Source: Olsenella sp. SW781
GTDB taxonomy: Bacteria > Actinomycetota > Coriobacteriia > Coriobacteriales > Atopobiaceae
Reading direction: 5' to 3'
NCBI RefSeq assembly: GCF_012027725.1
Contig: NZ_SJOU01000008.1
Span: 1-64,000, forward strand
DNA length: 64,000 nucleotides
Shown here: piece after piece, positions 23,944 to 33,456 of the stretch
Numbering within the stretch: position 1 is the first letter of the stretch
Layout: every line of letters begins with the position of its first letter
Program-made: the position numbers and the translations under genes
Notes under the pieces: model-generated
The model's database searches: none
Seen by the model: the letters and a program-made list of their open reading frames with translations, nothing else
What the model was told of the DNA's origin: nothing

Positions 23944-24459
23944 ATGACCGACTTCCAGCAGCTCGCGCACGACCGCTACTCCTGCAGGTCCTTCTCGGAC
24001 CGCCCGGTGGAGGGCGAGAAGATCGACGCGCTTCTCGACGTCGCCCTCGCCGCCCCCACCGCCGTTGACAAGCAGCCCTGGCATATGTGGGTCGTCGAGA
24101 GCCCGGAGGCGGTCGCGCGCCTCGCGGCGCACACGCGGTTCGACTTCGGGGCGCGGGTCATCCTCGTGCTCGGCGCGCTGCCGGAGGAGGCCTGGGTCCG
24201 CAAGTACGACGGTCGCAACTTCGCCGACGTCGACGCCTCCATCGTGGGGACGCACGTCATGCTGGCCGCCCATGACCTCGGTCTTGGCACCACCTGGGTG
24301 GGGCACTTCGACGCCCCCGCCGTGAAGGAGGCGTTCCCGGAGATGGAGCCCTACGACCTCGTGGCGCTCTTCCCGCTGGGCTATCCCTCCGAGGACGCGG
24401 AGCCCGCGCCGATGCACTTCAAGCGACGTCCGTCGGACGAGCTCGTGACCCGAGTCTAG
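23944..24459 (+). CDS. Nitroreductase family protein
   Basis: A 171-residue FMN-dependent nitroreductase-type oxidoreductase. It starts with the typical R-x-S-x-R-x-F region (DRYSCRSFSDRPV, residues 11-23), has PTAVDKQPWHMWVV near 39-52 for flavin contact, and LGLGTTWVGHF near 116-126. Substrates of such small single-domain members are usually unknown. GAGGAGGG precedes the start. It appears to be a single-gene unit. Confidence 0.88.
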   Translation: MTDFQQLAHDRYSCRSFSDRPVEGEKIDALLDVALAAPTAVDKQPWHMWVVESPEAVARLAAHTRFDFGARVILVLGALPEEAWVRKYDGRNFADVDASIVGTHVMLAAHDLGLGTTWVGHFDAPAVKEAFPEMEPYDLVALFPLGYPSEDAEPAPMHFKRRPSDELVTRV

Positions 24460-24515
24460 GGTCCCGGCGCCGTGCCCGTGATGCCCTTCTCGCGAGTTGT
24501 GCACCTCTGGTTGCA

Positions 24516-24529
24516 TGACGGTTCCGTCA
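24516..24529. promoter_or_regulatory. TGACGG-TT-CCGTCA palindrome
   Basis: A perfect 6-bp inverted repeat with a 2-nt centre in the 177-bp gap before the deacetylase gene. It could be a regulator site; I see no clear promoter boxes around it. Confidence 0.3.
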
Positions 24530-24636
24530 CGGTTGCCCGCGACGCGAACTGATACCCTTGAACATGCGCGGAGCCGCACCGGGAGCGGTAAACACAATAC
24601 GGAGTCGAGACCTTCCCCGCGCAGACGGATGGCATC

Positions 24637-26175
24637 ATGACCAGTAGAAACAACCCTCAGCGCCCGCACCGCCGCACGCGCGGCTCGCAGGCGTCCAGTC
24701 CCTACATGCGCCCGATGAACCTTCCCAGCGCGACGTCCTCGCGCGCGGGCGAGACCTCGCGCGGCGCGCGTCCGCAGTCCCGCCCGACCTATCAGTCTGG
24801 CTACGATTCCTATGACGACCCCTACGCGGGCTCCTACGCTGACCAGTACGACGACCCCTACGGAGCGAGCTACGACGATCCCTATGGGGACACTGGCTCC
24901 TATGGGCGCACCGAGTCCGACTGGCAGGCCCCCATGCCGCGCCAGCGCGCGCCGCGCAGCCGCTACAAGAAGCGGCGCGAGGGGAGGGGCGCCACCATCG
25001 TGGGCCTTCTCGTCGTCGCGGCGATCGTGGGCGGCGGCATCTGGATGTGGCTCAACCGCACGGTCAACGTGAGCGTCAACGGGGAGCGCACCGACGTCCG
25101 CGTGGACTCCACGCTCGAGCAGATCGTGGAGAGCGAGGGGCTCTCGCTCAAGCCGGGCAACCTCGTCTCCGTGAGCGGCAACGTTCTCACGGAGGGCGGC
25201 GGCGACGCGTTCTCTGCCACCGTCAACGGCGAGCAGCTCGACGCGGCCGGTCGCGACGCCTTCCGCGCCAAGGGCAACGAGGAGATCACCTTCGGGGACG
25301 GCGCCGACGCCACCGAGGCCTCGCACGAGGAGGAGCGCGAGATCCAGCCCCTGCTCGAGCCGGCGGACTCCGTGGGGTCGGTGACCTTCGTCGCCCAGTA
25401 CGGCAAGGCGGGGAAGCAGAAGGTCATCGTCGGCGACCAGTCGGGCGAGTCGGTGCCCGGCGACGTCATCGAGCCCGCCCAGAACGTGAAGCTCATGAGC
25501 ATCAACCCGCAGGCGGACGACGGCCGCAAGCTCATCGCCCTGACCTTCGACGACGGCCCGAGCAGCTATACCCAGCAGTACCTTGACATCCTCTCCAAGT
25601 ACGGCATCCACGCCACGTTCTTCTGCCTCGGCTCGGCCGCGGCCAACAACCCCGACCTCGTGAAGGCGATCAAGGACCAGGGCTCGCAGGTGGCGTCCCA
25701 CACGATGAACCACGAGCAGCTCACCGCCGTCGACCAGGCGACGCTGCAGTCGGAGATTACGGAGGCGTTCTCTGCCATCTCCGGCGCGGGCGGCGGGGAC
25801 ACCTCGGTCATCCGCCCGCCCTACGGCTCGTTTGACACGTCGACGTGGCTGGCCTCGGGCGGCACGCTCTCGGCCTCGGTGATCTGGAACCTGGACAGCC
25901 TGGACTGGAAGCGGCCGGGCGCCGACACGATCGTCAACAACTGCACGAGCGGCGCCTTTGCCGGCAGCATCATCCTCATGCACGACGGCGGCGGCAACCG
26001 CGACCAGGACCTCGAGGCGCTGCCCCGCATCATCGAGCAGCTCCAGGGCGAGGGCTACGAGTTCGTGACCGTGGCGGAGCTCATGGCTTCCGACAGCCGC
26101 ATCCCGGCCGAGGTGGCCGCCGGCAACGCCCATATCCCCGAGGGCTACACCTGGGCGACGGAGCTCGCCGAGTAG
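24637..26175 (+). CDS. Membrane-anchored polysaccharide deacetylase (CE4)
   Basis: A 512-residue protein with a low-complexity N-terminus rich in Tyr-Asp-Asp-Pro repeats (about 45-90), a single membrane helix near 120-140 (ATIVGLLVVAAIVGGGIWMW), an extracellular linker domain, and a NodB domain from about 300. All five CE4 motifs are there: TFDDGPS, SHTMNHEQ, RPPYGS, DSLDW and ILMHDG. It probably removes acetyl groups from peptidoglycan or another surface glycan. The upstream ribosome site is weak (ACGGATGG). Confidence 0.88.
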   Translation: MTSRNNPQRPHRRTRGSQASSPYMRPMNLPSATSSRAGETSRGARPQSRPTYQSGYDSYDDPYAGSYADQYDDPYGASYDDPYGDTGSYGRTESDWQAPMPRQRAPRSRYKKRREGRGATIVGLLVVAAIVGGGIWMWLNRTVNVSVNGERTDVRVDSTLEQIVESEGLSLKPGNLVSVSGNVLTEGGGDAFSATVNGEQLDAAGRDAFRAKGNEEITFGDGADATEASHEEEREIQPLLEPADSVGSVTFVAQYGKAGKQKVIVGDQSGESVPGDVIEPAQNVKLMSINPQADDGRKLIALTFDDGPSSYTQQYLDILSKYGIHATFFCLGSAAANNPDLVKAIKDQGSQVASHTMNHEQLTAVDQATLQSEITEAFSAISGAGGGDTSVIRPPYGSFDTSTWLASGGTLSASVIWNLDSLDWKRPGADTIVNNCTSGAFAGSIILMHDGGGNRDQDLEALPRIIEQLQGEGYEFVTVAELMASDSRIPAEVAAGNAHIPEGYTWATELAE

Positions 26176-26177
26176 GA

Positions 26178-26289
26178 ATTTGGGGACGGGTTTTCCCTCT
26201 CAGAGAGTTTGGGACAGGCCCGGGGCGCAGTAGTAACTGCGCCCCGGGCCTGTCCCAAACTCTCTGAGAGGGAAAACCCGTCCCCAAAT
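26178..26289. terminator. Perfect 54-bp palindrome between convergent genes
   Basis: Arms 26178-26231 and 26236-26289 are exact reverse complements around AGTA. The arm contains GGGGACGGGTTTTCCCTCTC then AGAGAGTTTGGGACAGGCCC. It begins two bases after the deacetylase stop codon and ends eight bases before the pyrE stop codon. It belongs to a different sequence family from the GTCAGGTTTGTTTGG palindromes. Confidence 0.9.
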
Positions 26290-26297
26290 GCCGAATG

Positions 26298-26960
26298 CTA
26301 CTTCACGCCGTACTGCTCGTAGTAGGTGTCGATGGCGGCCTTGAGCTCGGGCGTGATGACGGTGCCGTCGAGGGCCTCCACCACGTCGGCCATGGAGACG
26401 ATGCTTGCCACCGGGAAGCCGTACTTCTCCTGGATCTCCTGCTGGGCGGTCACGACGCCGCCCTTGCCGACCTCCATGCGGTTGAGGCTCACGATGAGGC
26501 CCTTGACCTCAACGTTAGCGGCGCCGGTGACCTTGGGGTAGGTCTCGTCGATGGACTTGCCCGAGGTGGTGACGTCCTCAATCATGACCACGCGGTCGCC
26601 GTCGGCGAGCTTGGTGCCGAGCAGGCCGCCCTTGTCGGCGCCGTGGTCCTTCTCCTCCTTGCGGTCGGAGCAGTAGCGGACCTCCTTGCCAAAGAGCTCG
26701 TGGAGGGCGATCGCGGTGGTCACGGCCAGTGGGATGCCCTTGTACGCCGGCCCGAAGAGCACGTCGAAGTCCAGGCCGAAGTTGTCGTTGATCGCGTGGG
26801 CGTAGTACTCGCCCAGGCGCTTGAGCTGGGAGCCCGTCACGTAGGCGCCCGCGTTCATGAAGAACGGGGACTTGCGGCCGCTCTTGAGGGTGAAGTCGCC
26901 GAACTTCAGGACGTTGGACTCCACCATGAAGTCGATGAACTCGCGCTTGTAGGCTTCCAT
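26298..26960 (-). CDS. pyrE: Orotate phosphoribosyltransferase
   Basis: A 220-residue type I phosphoribosyltransferase. The PRPP-binding loop is VVMIEDVTTSGKSI (about 125-138), and the N-terminal FTLKSGRKSPFFMNAG and YGPAYKGIPLA-like FGPAYKGIPLAV segments identify it as PyrE. It joins orotate to PRPP in pyrimidine synthesis. The ATG at 26960 follows AGGAGCAC. No other pyr gene is in the window. A TAAAAT box on the minus strand at 26999-27004 may be its -10. Confidence 0.94.
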   Translation of the reverse strand: MEAYKREFIDFMVESNVLKFGDFTLKSGRKSPFFMNAGAYVTGSQLKRLGEYYAHAINDNFGLDFDVLFGPAYKGIPLAVTTAIALHELFGKEVRYCSDRKEEKDHGADKGGLLGTKLADGDRVVMIEDVTTSGKSIDETYPKVTGAANVEVKGLIVSLNRMEVGKGGVVTAQQEIQEKYGFPVASIVSMADVVEALDGTVITPELKAAIDTYYEQYGVK

Positions 26961-27020
26961 GTGTGCTCCTTCCAGGGGCGTTCCGTGTGCGTAGCTCGAT
27001 TTTAGCCTGTTGTTGATGGG

Positions 27021-27061
27021 CTGACATATTGCATGAATACATACTATATTATATATGCATG
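27021..27061 (+). promoter_or_regulatory. AT-rich promoter of the kinase/antitoxin pair
   Basis: CTGACA (27021-27026) and TATATT (27045-27050), 18 bp apart, form a good promoter. Direct repeats TGCATG at 27030-27035 and 27056-27061 flank the -10 box and are candidate sites for autoregulation by the helix-turn-helix partner. Confidence 0.6.
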
Positions 27062-27084
27062 TACTATCATGGAGAGGAGGGGAT

Positions 27085-27891
27085 ATGAGGCGATATGACA
27101 TCGTTTCAAGCTTGCAGGATTACCGAGAAATTAGCTGGAGCGAGCGCTCCAACACCTCCGGGACGGCGGGAACCTACCTCAAGGCGCGCGTGGGGAGCGG
27201 CTCACGTGCTCGGTACCTCAAGCTGTCGCGCTACAACGGGGTCCGGATAGACGGAACCGAGTGCATAAACGAGCTCGTCGCGAGCCGGCTCATGGAGGCG
27301 TTGGGCATCGAGCACGTCCCCTATCGCCTCGTGCACGCGCGCGTGGTTATCGACGGCAGGGAGCATGAGACCTGGCTCTGCTCGTCGAGGAATTTCAGGA
27401 GGCCGGGGGAGCAGAAGATGGGGCTGGGAGCGTACTTCGAGCTCCATCACGAGGGGGAGGATGACCCGCTCTCGTTCTGCCGGCGAATGGGGTGGGGCGA
27501 GCGCGTCTCCCAGATGATGCTCGTTGACTACCTGCTCGCAAACCGCGATCGCCATGCCTCCAATATCGAGGTGCTCGTTGACCGCACCGGTGCGTCGCGC
27601 CTTGCGCCGCTCTTCGATACCGGACTCTCGCTGGTTGCTCCCTATGGGGATGACGAGGAGCGAATCAGCGCCTTCGAGCCGCTCTCTCCCGTGGCGACGA
27701 CCAACTATCTGGGGTCGCGTTCCCTTGAGGAGAACGTCGCGTCAGTCGCTCCGGTTATGGTGGCGCGGCCGCTCGTGCCTCAGGACAGGGATACGCTGCT
27801 CGAGGGGCTCGACAATGCCGCCTCGCCCGTCCTTCTCGAGAAGATCTGGGAGATTGTCTGGGAAAGGTGGCGGTGGTATGCGGCGCTTTGA
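27085..27891 (+). CDS. Compact HipA-like kinase (HipT/CtkA type)
   Basis: A 268-residue HipA-like Ser/Thr kinase without the N-terminal subdomain of full-length HipA. It has a Gly/Ser-rich ATP loop SNTSGTAGTYLKA (residues 22-34), the catalytic loop LANRDRHASN (151-160) and the metal-binding LFDTG (176-180). Known relatives phosphorylate aminoacyl-tRNA synthetases (HipA) or other targets. GAGGAGGGG precedes the start. It overlaps the next gene by 14 bp, so the two are translationally coupled. The kinase-first order is unlike classic hipBA. Confidence 0.8.
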   Translation: MRRYDIVSSLQDYREISWSERSNTSGTAGTYLKARVGSGSRARYLKLSRYNGVRIDGTECINELVASRLMEALGIEHVPYRLVHARVVIDGREHETWLCSSRNFRRPGEQKMGLGAYFELHHEGEDDPLSFCRRMGWGERVSQMMLVDYLLANRDRHASNIEVLVDRTGASRLAPLFDTGLSLVAPYGDDEERISAFEPLSPVATTNYLGSRSLEENVASVAPVMVARPLVPQDRDTLLEGLDNAASPVLLEKIWEIVWERWRWYAAL

Positions 27892-28429
27892 GGTTATCGA
27901 CGGGGAGCGTCCGGGCGGGCGATCCTGTGGCGTGCTCAGCTACGACCAGGCGAGAAGGACCTTCTCGTTTGAGGCGGCTCCGGGGGCGACCACACGCGAC
28001 GTCCCCGCGATGTTCGCCCCATTTCTCGAGCGCGGTGAGCGCAGGGTTCCCGAACGCTGGGTGGCGGAGTGGGTGAGCGAGCGCATCGCCCCACCATCTC
28101 GTCAGAACATAGGAGAGGTGCTGCGCGCCAACGACCTCGAATCATACGACCCTGCCGTTCTTCTCGCTGCGGGGCGGGGCAGGAGCACTCAGGATGGCTT
28201 CTACTTGAGGGAGATCGGGGATCCCTATCTGGGGGGCGTCATTCTTGGGGAGGGCCTGAGGGCGGCGCGGACCCGGGCGGGGCTGTCGCAGGAGGGGCTC
28301 GCCAGAAAGAGCGGCATCTCACAAGAGGCCATCAGCGTGCTTGAGCGCGGGAGCGGCAATCCAACAATGCGAACACTGGAGCGGTTAGCGCGCGCGCTGG
28401 GGTGTGGTCTGCACATCGAGTTCTCGTGA
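27878..28429 (+). CDS. HipS-like/XRE fusion, probable antitoxin
   Basis: A 183-residue protein with two parts. Residues about 15-112 ([51 protein letters not shown]) resemble the N-terminal HipA subdomain that is a separate protein, HipS, in HipBST systems. Residues 124-181 form an XRE/Cro helix-turn-helix ([31 protein letters not shown]). It therefore looks like HipS and HipB joined in one chain. The start overlaps the kinase gene. The assignment of the first half is by pattern only. Confidence 0.7.
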   Translation: MRRFEVIDGERPGGRSCGVLSYDQARRTFSFEAAPGATTRDVPAMFAPFLERGERRVPERWVAEWVSERIAPPSRQNIGEVLRANDLESYDPAVLLAAGRGRSTQDGFYLREIGDPYLGGVILGEGLRAARTRAGLSQEGLARKSGISQEAISVLERGSGNPTMRTLERLARALGCGLHIEFS

Positions 28430-28441
28430 GTCAGATGGCGG

Positions 28442-28496
28442 ACTGGTAATCTCGGGTGACCAGTTTCCGGCCAATTGGTCATCTGAGGTTACCAGT
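28442..28496. terminator. 55-bp imperfect palindrome after the antitoxin gene
   Basis: ACTGGTAA at 28442 matches TTACCAGT ending at 28496, and most bases between pair (for example GTGACCAG with TTGGTCAT). It sits 12 bp after the antitoxin stop codon and 90 bp before asnS. It may terminate the toxin operon. Confidence 0.5.
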
Positions 28497-28511
28497 TTGC
28501 CTATGGGGGCG

Positions 28512-28575
28512 CGTTCTTCTCGCCCGTCACGCAATGCGGTAGAGTTGAACGTTGGAAAACAGGGCGAGAAGAACG
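28512..28575. repeat. CGTTCTTCTCGCCC inverted repeat before asnS
   Basis: CGTTCTTCTCGCCC (28512-28525) and its exact complement (28562-28575) enclose 36 nt. The right copy ends 15 bp before the asnS GTG codon. The word is over-represented across the window. Confidence 0.75.
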
Positions 28576-28589
28576 TCAAAGGAGTACCC

Positions 28590-29993
<1,404 letters not shown>

Positions 29994-30008
29994 CGACGGT
30001 TTGCGCCA

Positions 30009-30146
30009 CCGGCGTGCCACTGGCGTCAGGCTTATTTGGCGCGTGCCACTGGCGTCAGGTTTATCTGGCACGCCCTACGTGGCGTGCCAGATAAACCTGA
30101 CGCCAGTGGCACGCGCCAAATAAGCCTGACGCCAGTGGCACGCCGG
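30009..30146. repeat. Perfect 66-bp palindrome with two tandem units
   Basis: Arms 30009-30074 and 30081-30146 are exact reverse complements around CTACGT. Each arm holds two modules of GTGCCACTGGCGTCAGG, one followed by CTTATTTGGCGC and one by TTTATCTGGCACGCC. It is the longest stem in the window and lies between asnS and the CapA gene, both on the plus strand. Confidence 0.95.
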
Positions 30147-30192
30147 CGGCGCATCGCGGCTATGCTAGGAGCAACCGAGCTGAGGAGGCCCC

Positions 30193-31398
30193 ATGCACGA
30201 GCGACGCACGCCCATCTCAGAGCGCCTGCTGACGCGGCGCGGGTTTCTCGCCGCGTCGGCGGCGGGCGTCGGCATCCTTGCGGGGTGCTCGCAAGCGCCC
30301 GACGCCCCGCAGGTCGACGAGCTGCGTCCCGCGCAGACCCTCCTCGATGACCCCGCCCCCGAGCCCGAGCGCTCCGAGGTCACCATCCTCATGATCGGTG
30401 ACGTCCTCGTGCACGAGGGGGTCTGGAGGAGCGGCGAGCGCGAGGACGGCACGCGCGACTACGAGCACCTCTTCGCGCACGTCGCCGACCTCGTCGCGGG
30501 GGCGGACGTGGCGATCGTGGACCAGGAGACCATCCTCGGCGGGACGGCGCTCGGGCTCTCGAGCTACCCGACCTTCAACAGCCCGCAGGAGATCGGCTCC
30601 GCTGAGGCCGCCGCCGGCTTTGACGTGGTGCTCCACGCCAACAACCACGCGCTTGACAAGGGGATGGAGGGCATCGAGGCCGAGCTCGCGTTCTGGCGCT
30701 CGGAGCATCCCGAGGTGGTGGTCACGGGCATGGCGGACAGCGAGGAGGCGGCGGGCGAGATCCCCCTCCTCGAGCGGGGTGACCGACGCGTCGCGGTGCT
30801 CTCCTACACGTACGGGACCAACGGCATCCCCCTTCCGGCCGACGCGCCCTGGGCGGTGAGGATGCTCGATGACGCTCAGGTCGAGAAGGACTTCTCCCTG
30901 GCGCGGGAGCGCGGGGCCGACGCCGTGGTGGTCTGCCCCCACTGGGGGACCGAGTACGCGGCGGGCCCGGACGACGACCAGCGGCGCTGGGCGGAGCGCT
31001 TCGTGGAGCTGGGGGCGGACGTCATTCTCGGCTGTCACCCGCACGTCCTGCAGCCCGTCGAGGAGCTCGTCGCGCCGGACGGGCGCGTGGTGCCCGTGTT
31101 CTGGTCCCTGGGGAACTTCGTCTCCGGACAGGCGCGCAAGGACACCATGGTCGGCGGCCTCGCGCGGGTGGCGCTCGCCTTCGAGGGGGACGAGCGAGGC
31201 GTCTCCTCATGGCAGATCACGCCGCTCGTCACGCATCGGGCCTCGGGGGCCGACTACACCACCTACCCGCTCGCCGACTATTCCGAGGAGCTCGCGGCGG
31301 TCAACCACATCCGCACCGTGTCCGGGCAGACGGACTTCTCGCGCCAATGGTGCGTCGACTTCTGCGCCGAGCGTCTCGGAGACGCCTTCCAGGCCTGA
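30193..31398 (+). CDS. CapA-family lipoprotein (PGA_cap metallophosphatase fold)
   Basis: A 401-residue exported protein. The N-terminus has twin arginines (TRRGFLA, residues 14-20), a hydrophobic stretch and a lipobox LAGC with Cys32, so it is likely a Tat-exported lipoprotein. The mature part has the CapA/PGA_cap motifs: MIGDVLVHEG, ATLHANNH-like VVLHANNHALDKG, VVVCPHWGTEY, and GADVILGCHPHVLQPVE. CapA proteins take part in poly-gamma-glutamate or other surface polymer synthesis; the role outside Bacillus is unclear. GAGGAGG precedes the ATG. Confidence 0.88.
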   Translation: MHERRTPISERLLTRRGFLAASAAGVGILAGCSQAPDAPQVDELRPAQTLLDDPAPEPERSEVTILMIGDVLVHEGVWRSGEREDGTRDYEHLFAHVADLVAGADVAIVDQETILGGTALGLSSYPTFNSPQEIGSAEAAAGFDVVLHANNHALDKGMEGIEAELAFWRSEHPEVVVTGMADSEEAAGEIPLLERGDRRVAVLSYTYGTNGIPLPADAPWAVRMLDDAQVEKDFSLARERGADAVVVCPHWGTEYAAGPDDDQRRWAERFVELGADVILGCHPHVLQPVEELVAPDGRVVPVFWSLGNFVSGQARKDTMVGGLARVALAFEGDERGVSSWQITPLVTHRASGADYTTYPLADYSEELAAVNHIRTVSGQTDFSRQWCVDFCAERLGDAFQA

Positions 31399-31412
31399 CG
31401 CCGAGCGCCCCT

Positions 31413-31447
31413 GACCGCGGTTCCTGCCGCCGCCAGGAACCGCGGTC
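31413..31447. terminator. Bidirectional hairpin between CapA gene and glpK
   Basis: A perfect 14-bp stem GACCGCGGTTCCTG (31413-31426 with 31434-31447) and 7-nt loop between convergent genes. Confidence 0.7.
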
Positions 31448-31452
31448 GCTGG

Positions 31453-32949
31453 CTACAGCACGCGGCGCACGGCGTCGTGCCAGCCTGCGAGCAGGCTGTC
31501 CACGCGCGCGGGGTCCATCGTGCGGCGGAAGACGTCATCGGCCTCTCGCAGGCCACGCAGCTCGTCGGTGCCGCCCCAGAAGCCCGTGTAGAGCCCGGCG
31601 AGAAACGCGGCGCCGAGCGAGGTGGTCTCGGTGTTTGCGGGACGACGCAGCTCGCAGCCGAGGAGGTCGGCCTGGAACTGCATGAGGAAGTCGTTCGCCG
31701 ACGCGCCGCCGTCCACGTTGAGCACGGAGAGCGGGCCGCCCGCATCCGCCGCCATGGCGTCGGCGAGGTCGCGGATCTGGTAGGCGAGCGCCTCGAGGGC
31801 GGCCCGCGCCAGGTGCGCGCGTCCGGTTCCGCGCGTGAGGCCGAGGATGGCGCCCCGCGCCTCCGGCTGCCACCACGGCGCGCCGAGGCCCGTGAAGGCG
31901 GGGACCACGTAGACGCCGCCCGTGTCGGGGACGCTCCGGGCGAGCGCCTCGGTCTCGGCGGCCGTGCGAATGATCCCCAGCTCGTCGCGGAGCCACTGCA
32001 CGAGCGCGCCCGCCACGAAGACCGAGCCCTCGAGGGCGTACTGCGTGCAGCGGGCGTCCGGGGGAGCCGCGGCGATGGTGGTCACGAGGCCGTGCCCGCT
32101 CGAGCGGGCCTCCCCGCCGGTGTTGAGGAGCATGAAGCAGCCGGTCCCGTAGGTGTTCTTGGCCTGGCCGGGCTCGAAGCAGCATTGGCCAAAGAGGGCC
32201 GCCTGCTGGTCTCCGGCCACCCCCGTGATGGGGATGCCCGCCGGGAGCCCCGGGTAGCTCGTCTCGCCGAAGAGGCCGGAGCTGGGGCGGACCTCCGGCA
32301 GCAGGCAGGCGGGGATGTCAAAGAGCGCGAGCAGGTCCTCGTCCCAGCGCCCCTCGTGGATGTTGTAGAGCATCGTGCGCGACGCGTTGGTGGGGTCGGT
32401 CGCGTGCACGAGCCCGCCGGTGAGCGTCCATACGAGCCAGGTGTCCACGGTGCCGAAGAGCAGGTCCCCAGCTCGCGCGCGGTCTCTCGCGCCCGGAACG
32501 TGGTCCAAGATCCACGCTATCTTGCTTGCCGAGAAGTACGGGTCGGGGAGCAGCCCGGTCTTCTCGCGCACCATGGCGCCGACCTCGGCGGGGCCGCAGA
32601 CGCGCTCGACCATCTCCGCCGTGCGGCGGCACTGCCAGACGATGGCGTTCGATATCGGGACGCCCGTCGAGCGGTCCCATACGATCGTGGTCTCGCGCTG
32701 GTTGTCGATTCCGATGGCGTCGACGTCCTCGGCGGTGAGACCGTGTCTCGCCACAAGCTCGGAGAGCGTCCCCAGCTGGGAGAAGAGAATCTCCTGCGGG
32801 TTGTGCTCCACCCAGCCGGGTTGCGGGTAGATCTGCTGGAACGGCCGCTGGGCGACGTCCACCATGCGGCCGCCGCGGTCGACGAGCACCGCGCGCGAGG
32901 ACGTGGTCCCCTGGTCGAGTGCGATGACGTAGCTTCTTCCCGTGCCCAT
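31453..32949 (-). CDS. glpK: Glycerol kinase
   Basis: A 498-residue FGGY-family kinase. The N-terminal phosphate loop is ALDQGTTSSRAV (residues 8-19) and the region IGIDNQRETTIVWDRSTG is diagnostic of GlpK. The FGGY signature region GLGAPWWQPEARGAILGLT lies around 355. It makes glycerol 3-phosphate from glycerol and ATP. The ATG at 32949 has GGGAGGAG upstream. No glpF or glpD is adjacent; the DeoR-type regulator at 42244 is a possible but distant controller. Confidence 0.93.
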   Translation of the reverse strand: MGTGRSYVIALDQGTTSSRAVLVDRGGRMVDVAQRPFQQIYPQPGWVEHNPQEILFSQLGTLSELVARHGLTAEDVDAIGIDNQRETTIVWDRSTGVPISNAIVWQCRRTAEMVERVCGPAEVGAMVREKTGLLPDPYFSASKIAWILDHVPGARDRARAGDLLFGTVDTWLVWTLTGGLVHATDPTNASRTMLYNIHEGRWDEDLLALFDIPACLLPEVRPSSGLFGETSYPGLPAGIPITGVAGDQQAALFGQCCFEPGQAKNTYGTGCFMLLNTGGEARSSGHGLVTTIAAAPPDARCTQYALEGSVFVAGALVQWLRDELGIIRTAAETEALARSVPDTGGVYVVPAFTGLGAPWWQPEARGAILGLTRGTGRAHLARAALEALAYQIRDLADAMAADAGGPLSVLNVDGGASANDFLMQFQADLLGCELRRPANTETTSLGAAFLAGLYTGFWGGTDELRGLREADDVFRRTMDPARVDSLLAGWHDAVRRVL

Positions 32950-33095
32950 GCCGCTCCTCCCGTCGCTCTCACCCAAGTATCCACCACTCTGCCGACCTGC
33001 GGCTTTACCGTCCGCTGACCGGGCCAGCGCAACCGCTCGCGTTGCGCTACCATTCCGGGAGGCATGTTCGTCGCCGCGCCGCCAGAGGAGGGCAG

Positions 33096-33350
33096 ATGGG
33101 ATTTCGCTGTGCCGACTGCGTGTTCAGCTCGTTCACGTACCATGAGCGCTCGGGCCTGTACCAGGGGGCCTGCAGCCGTGGCTACACGCTGACCGACCCG
33201 CACGTCCACACGAGCCCCGAGGACCACTTCGCCGCGGACCCGCGCGACCTTGTTCCCACCGTGGACCCCTTCGGGGAGGAGTATCTCCGCACGTCCTATG
33301 TCTGCGAGCGCTTCGAGCGCCCGGGCATGCCCCACGGCGCCCACCGATAG
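33096..33350 (+). CDS. Small cysteine-containing protein, unknown
   Basis: An 84-residue protein that begins MGFRCADCVFSSFTYHE. It has a CxxC near the N-terminus (Cys5, Cys8) and two further cysteines (one in GACSRGY near 27, one in SYVCERF near 70), so it could bind a metal or an Fe-S cluster. GAGGAGGG lies before the ATG. It is divergent from glpK. I do not recognise a family. Confidence 0.65.
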   Translation: MGFRCADCVFSSFTYHERSGLYQGACSRGYTLTDPHVHTSPEDHFAADPRDLVPTVDPFGEEYLRTSYVCERFERPGMPHGAHR

Positions 33351-33456
33351 CTCGCACGCGGCGACTCATTCCACCGTTTCCCTTGGGGCCGGGTTGTCGG
33401 ATAATCTGACTCACGGAAACTGGCCGAGCTCGTTTATCGGGGAAACGGGGGCTGCC

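Noticed and set aside
23314-26133. A 939-codon minus-strand frame opposite the nitroreductase and deacetylase
   Set aside because: Same reason: antisense to clear genes, with no domain.
24637-26175. Deacetylase as a part of the glycosaminoglycan island
   Set aside because: It is extracellular, has no island operator, and lies beyond unrelated genes; a cell-wall role is simpler.
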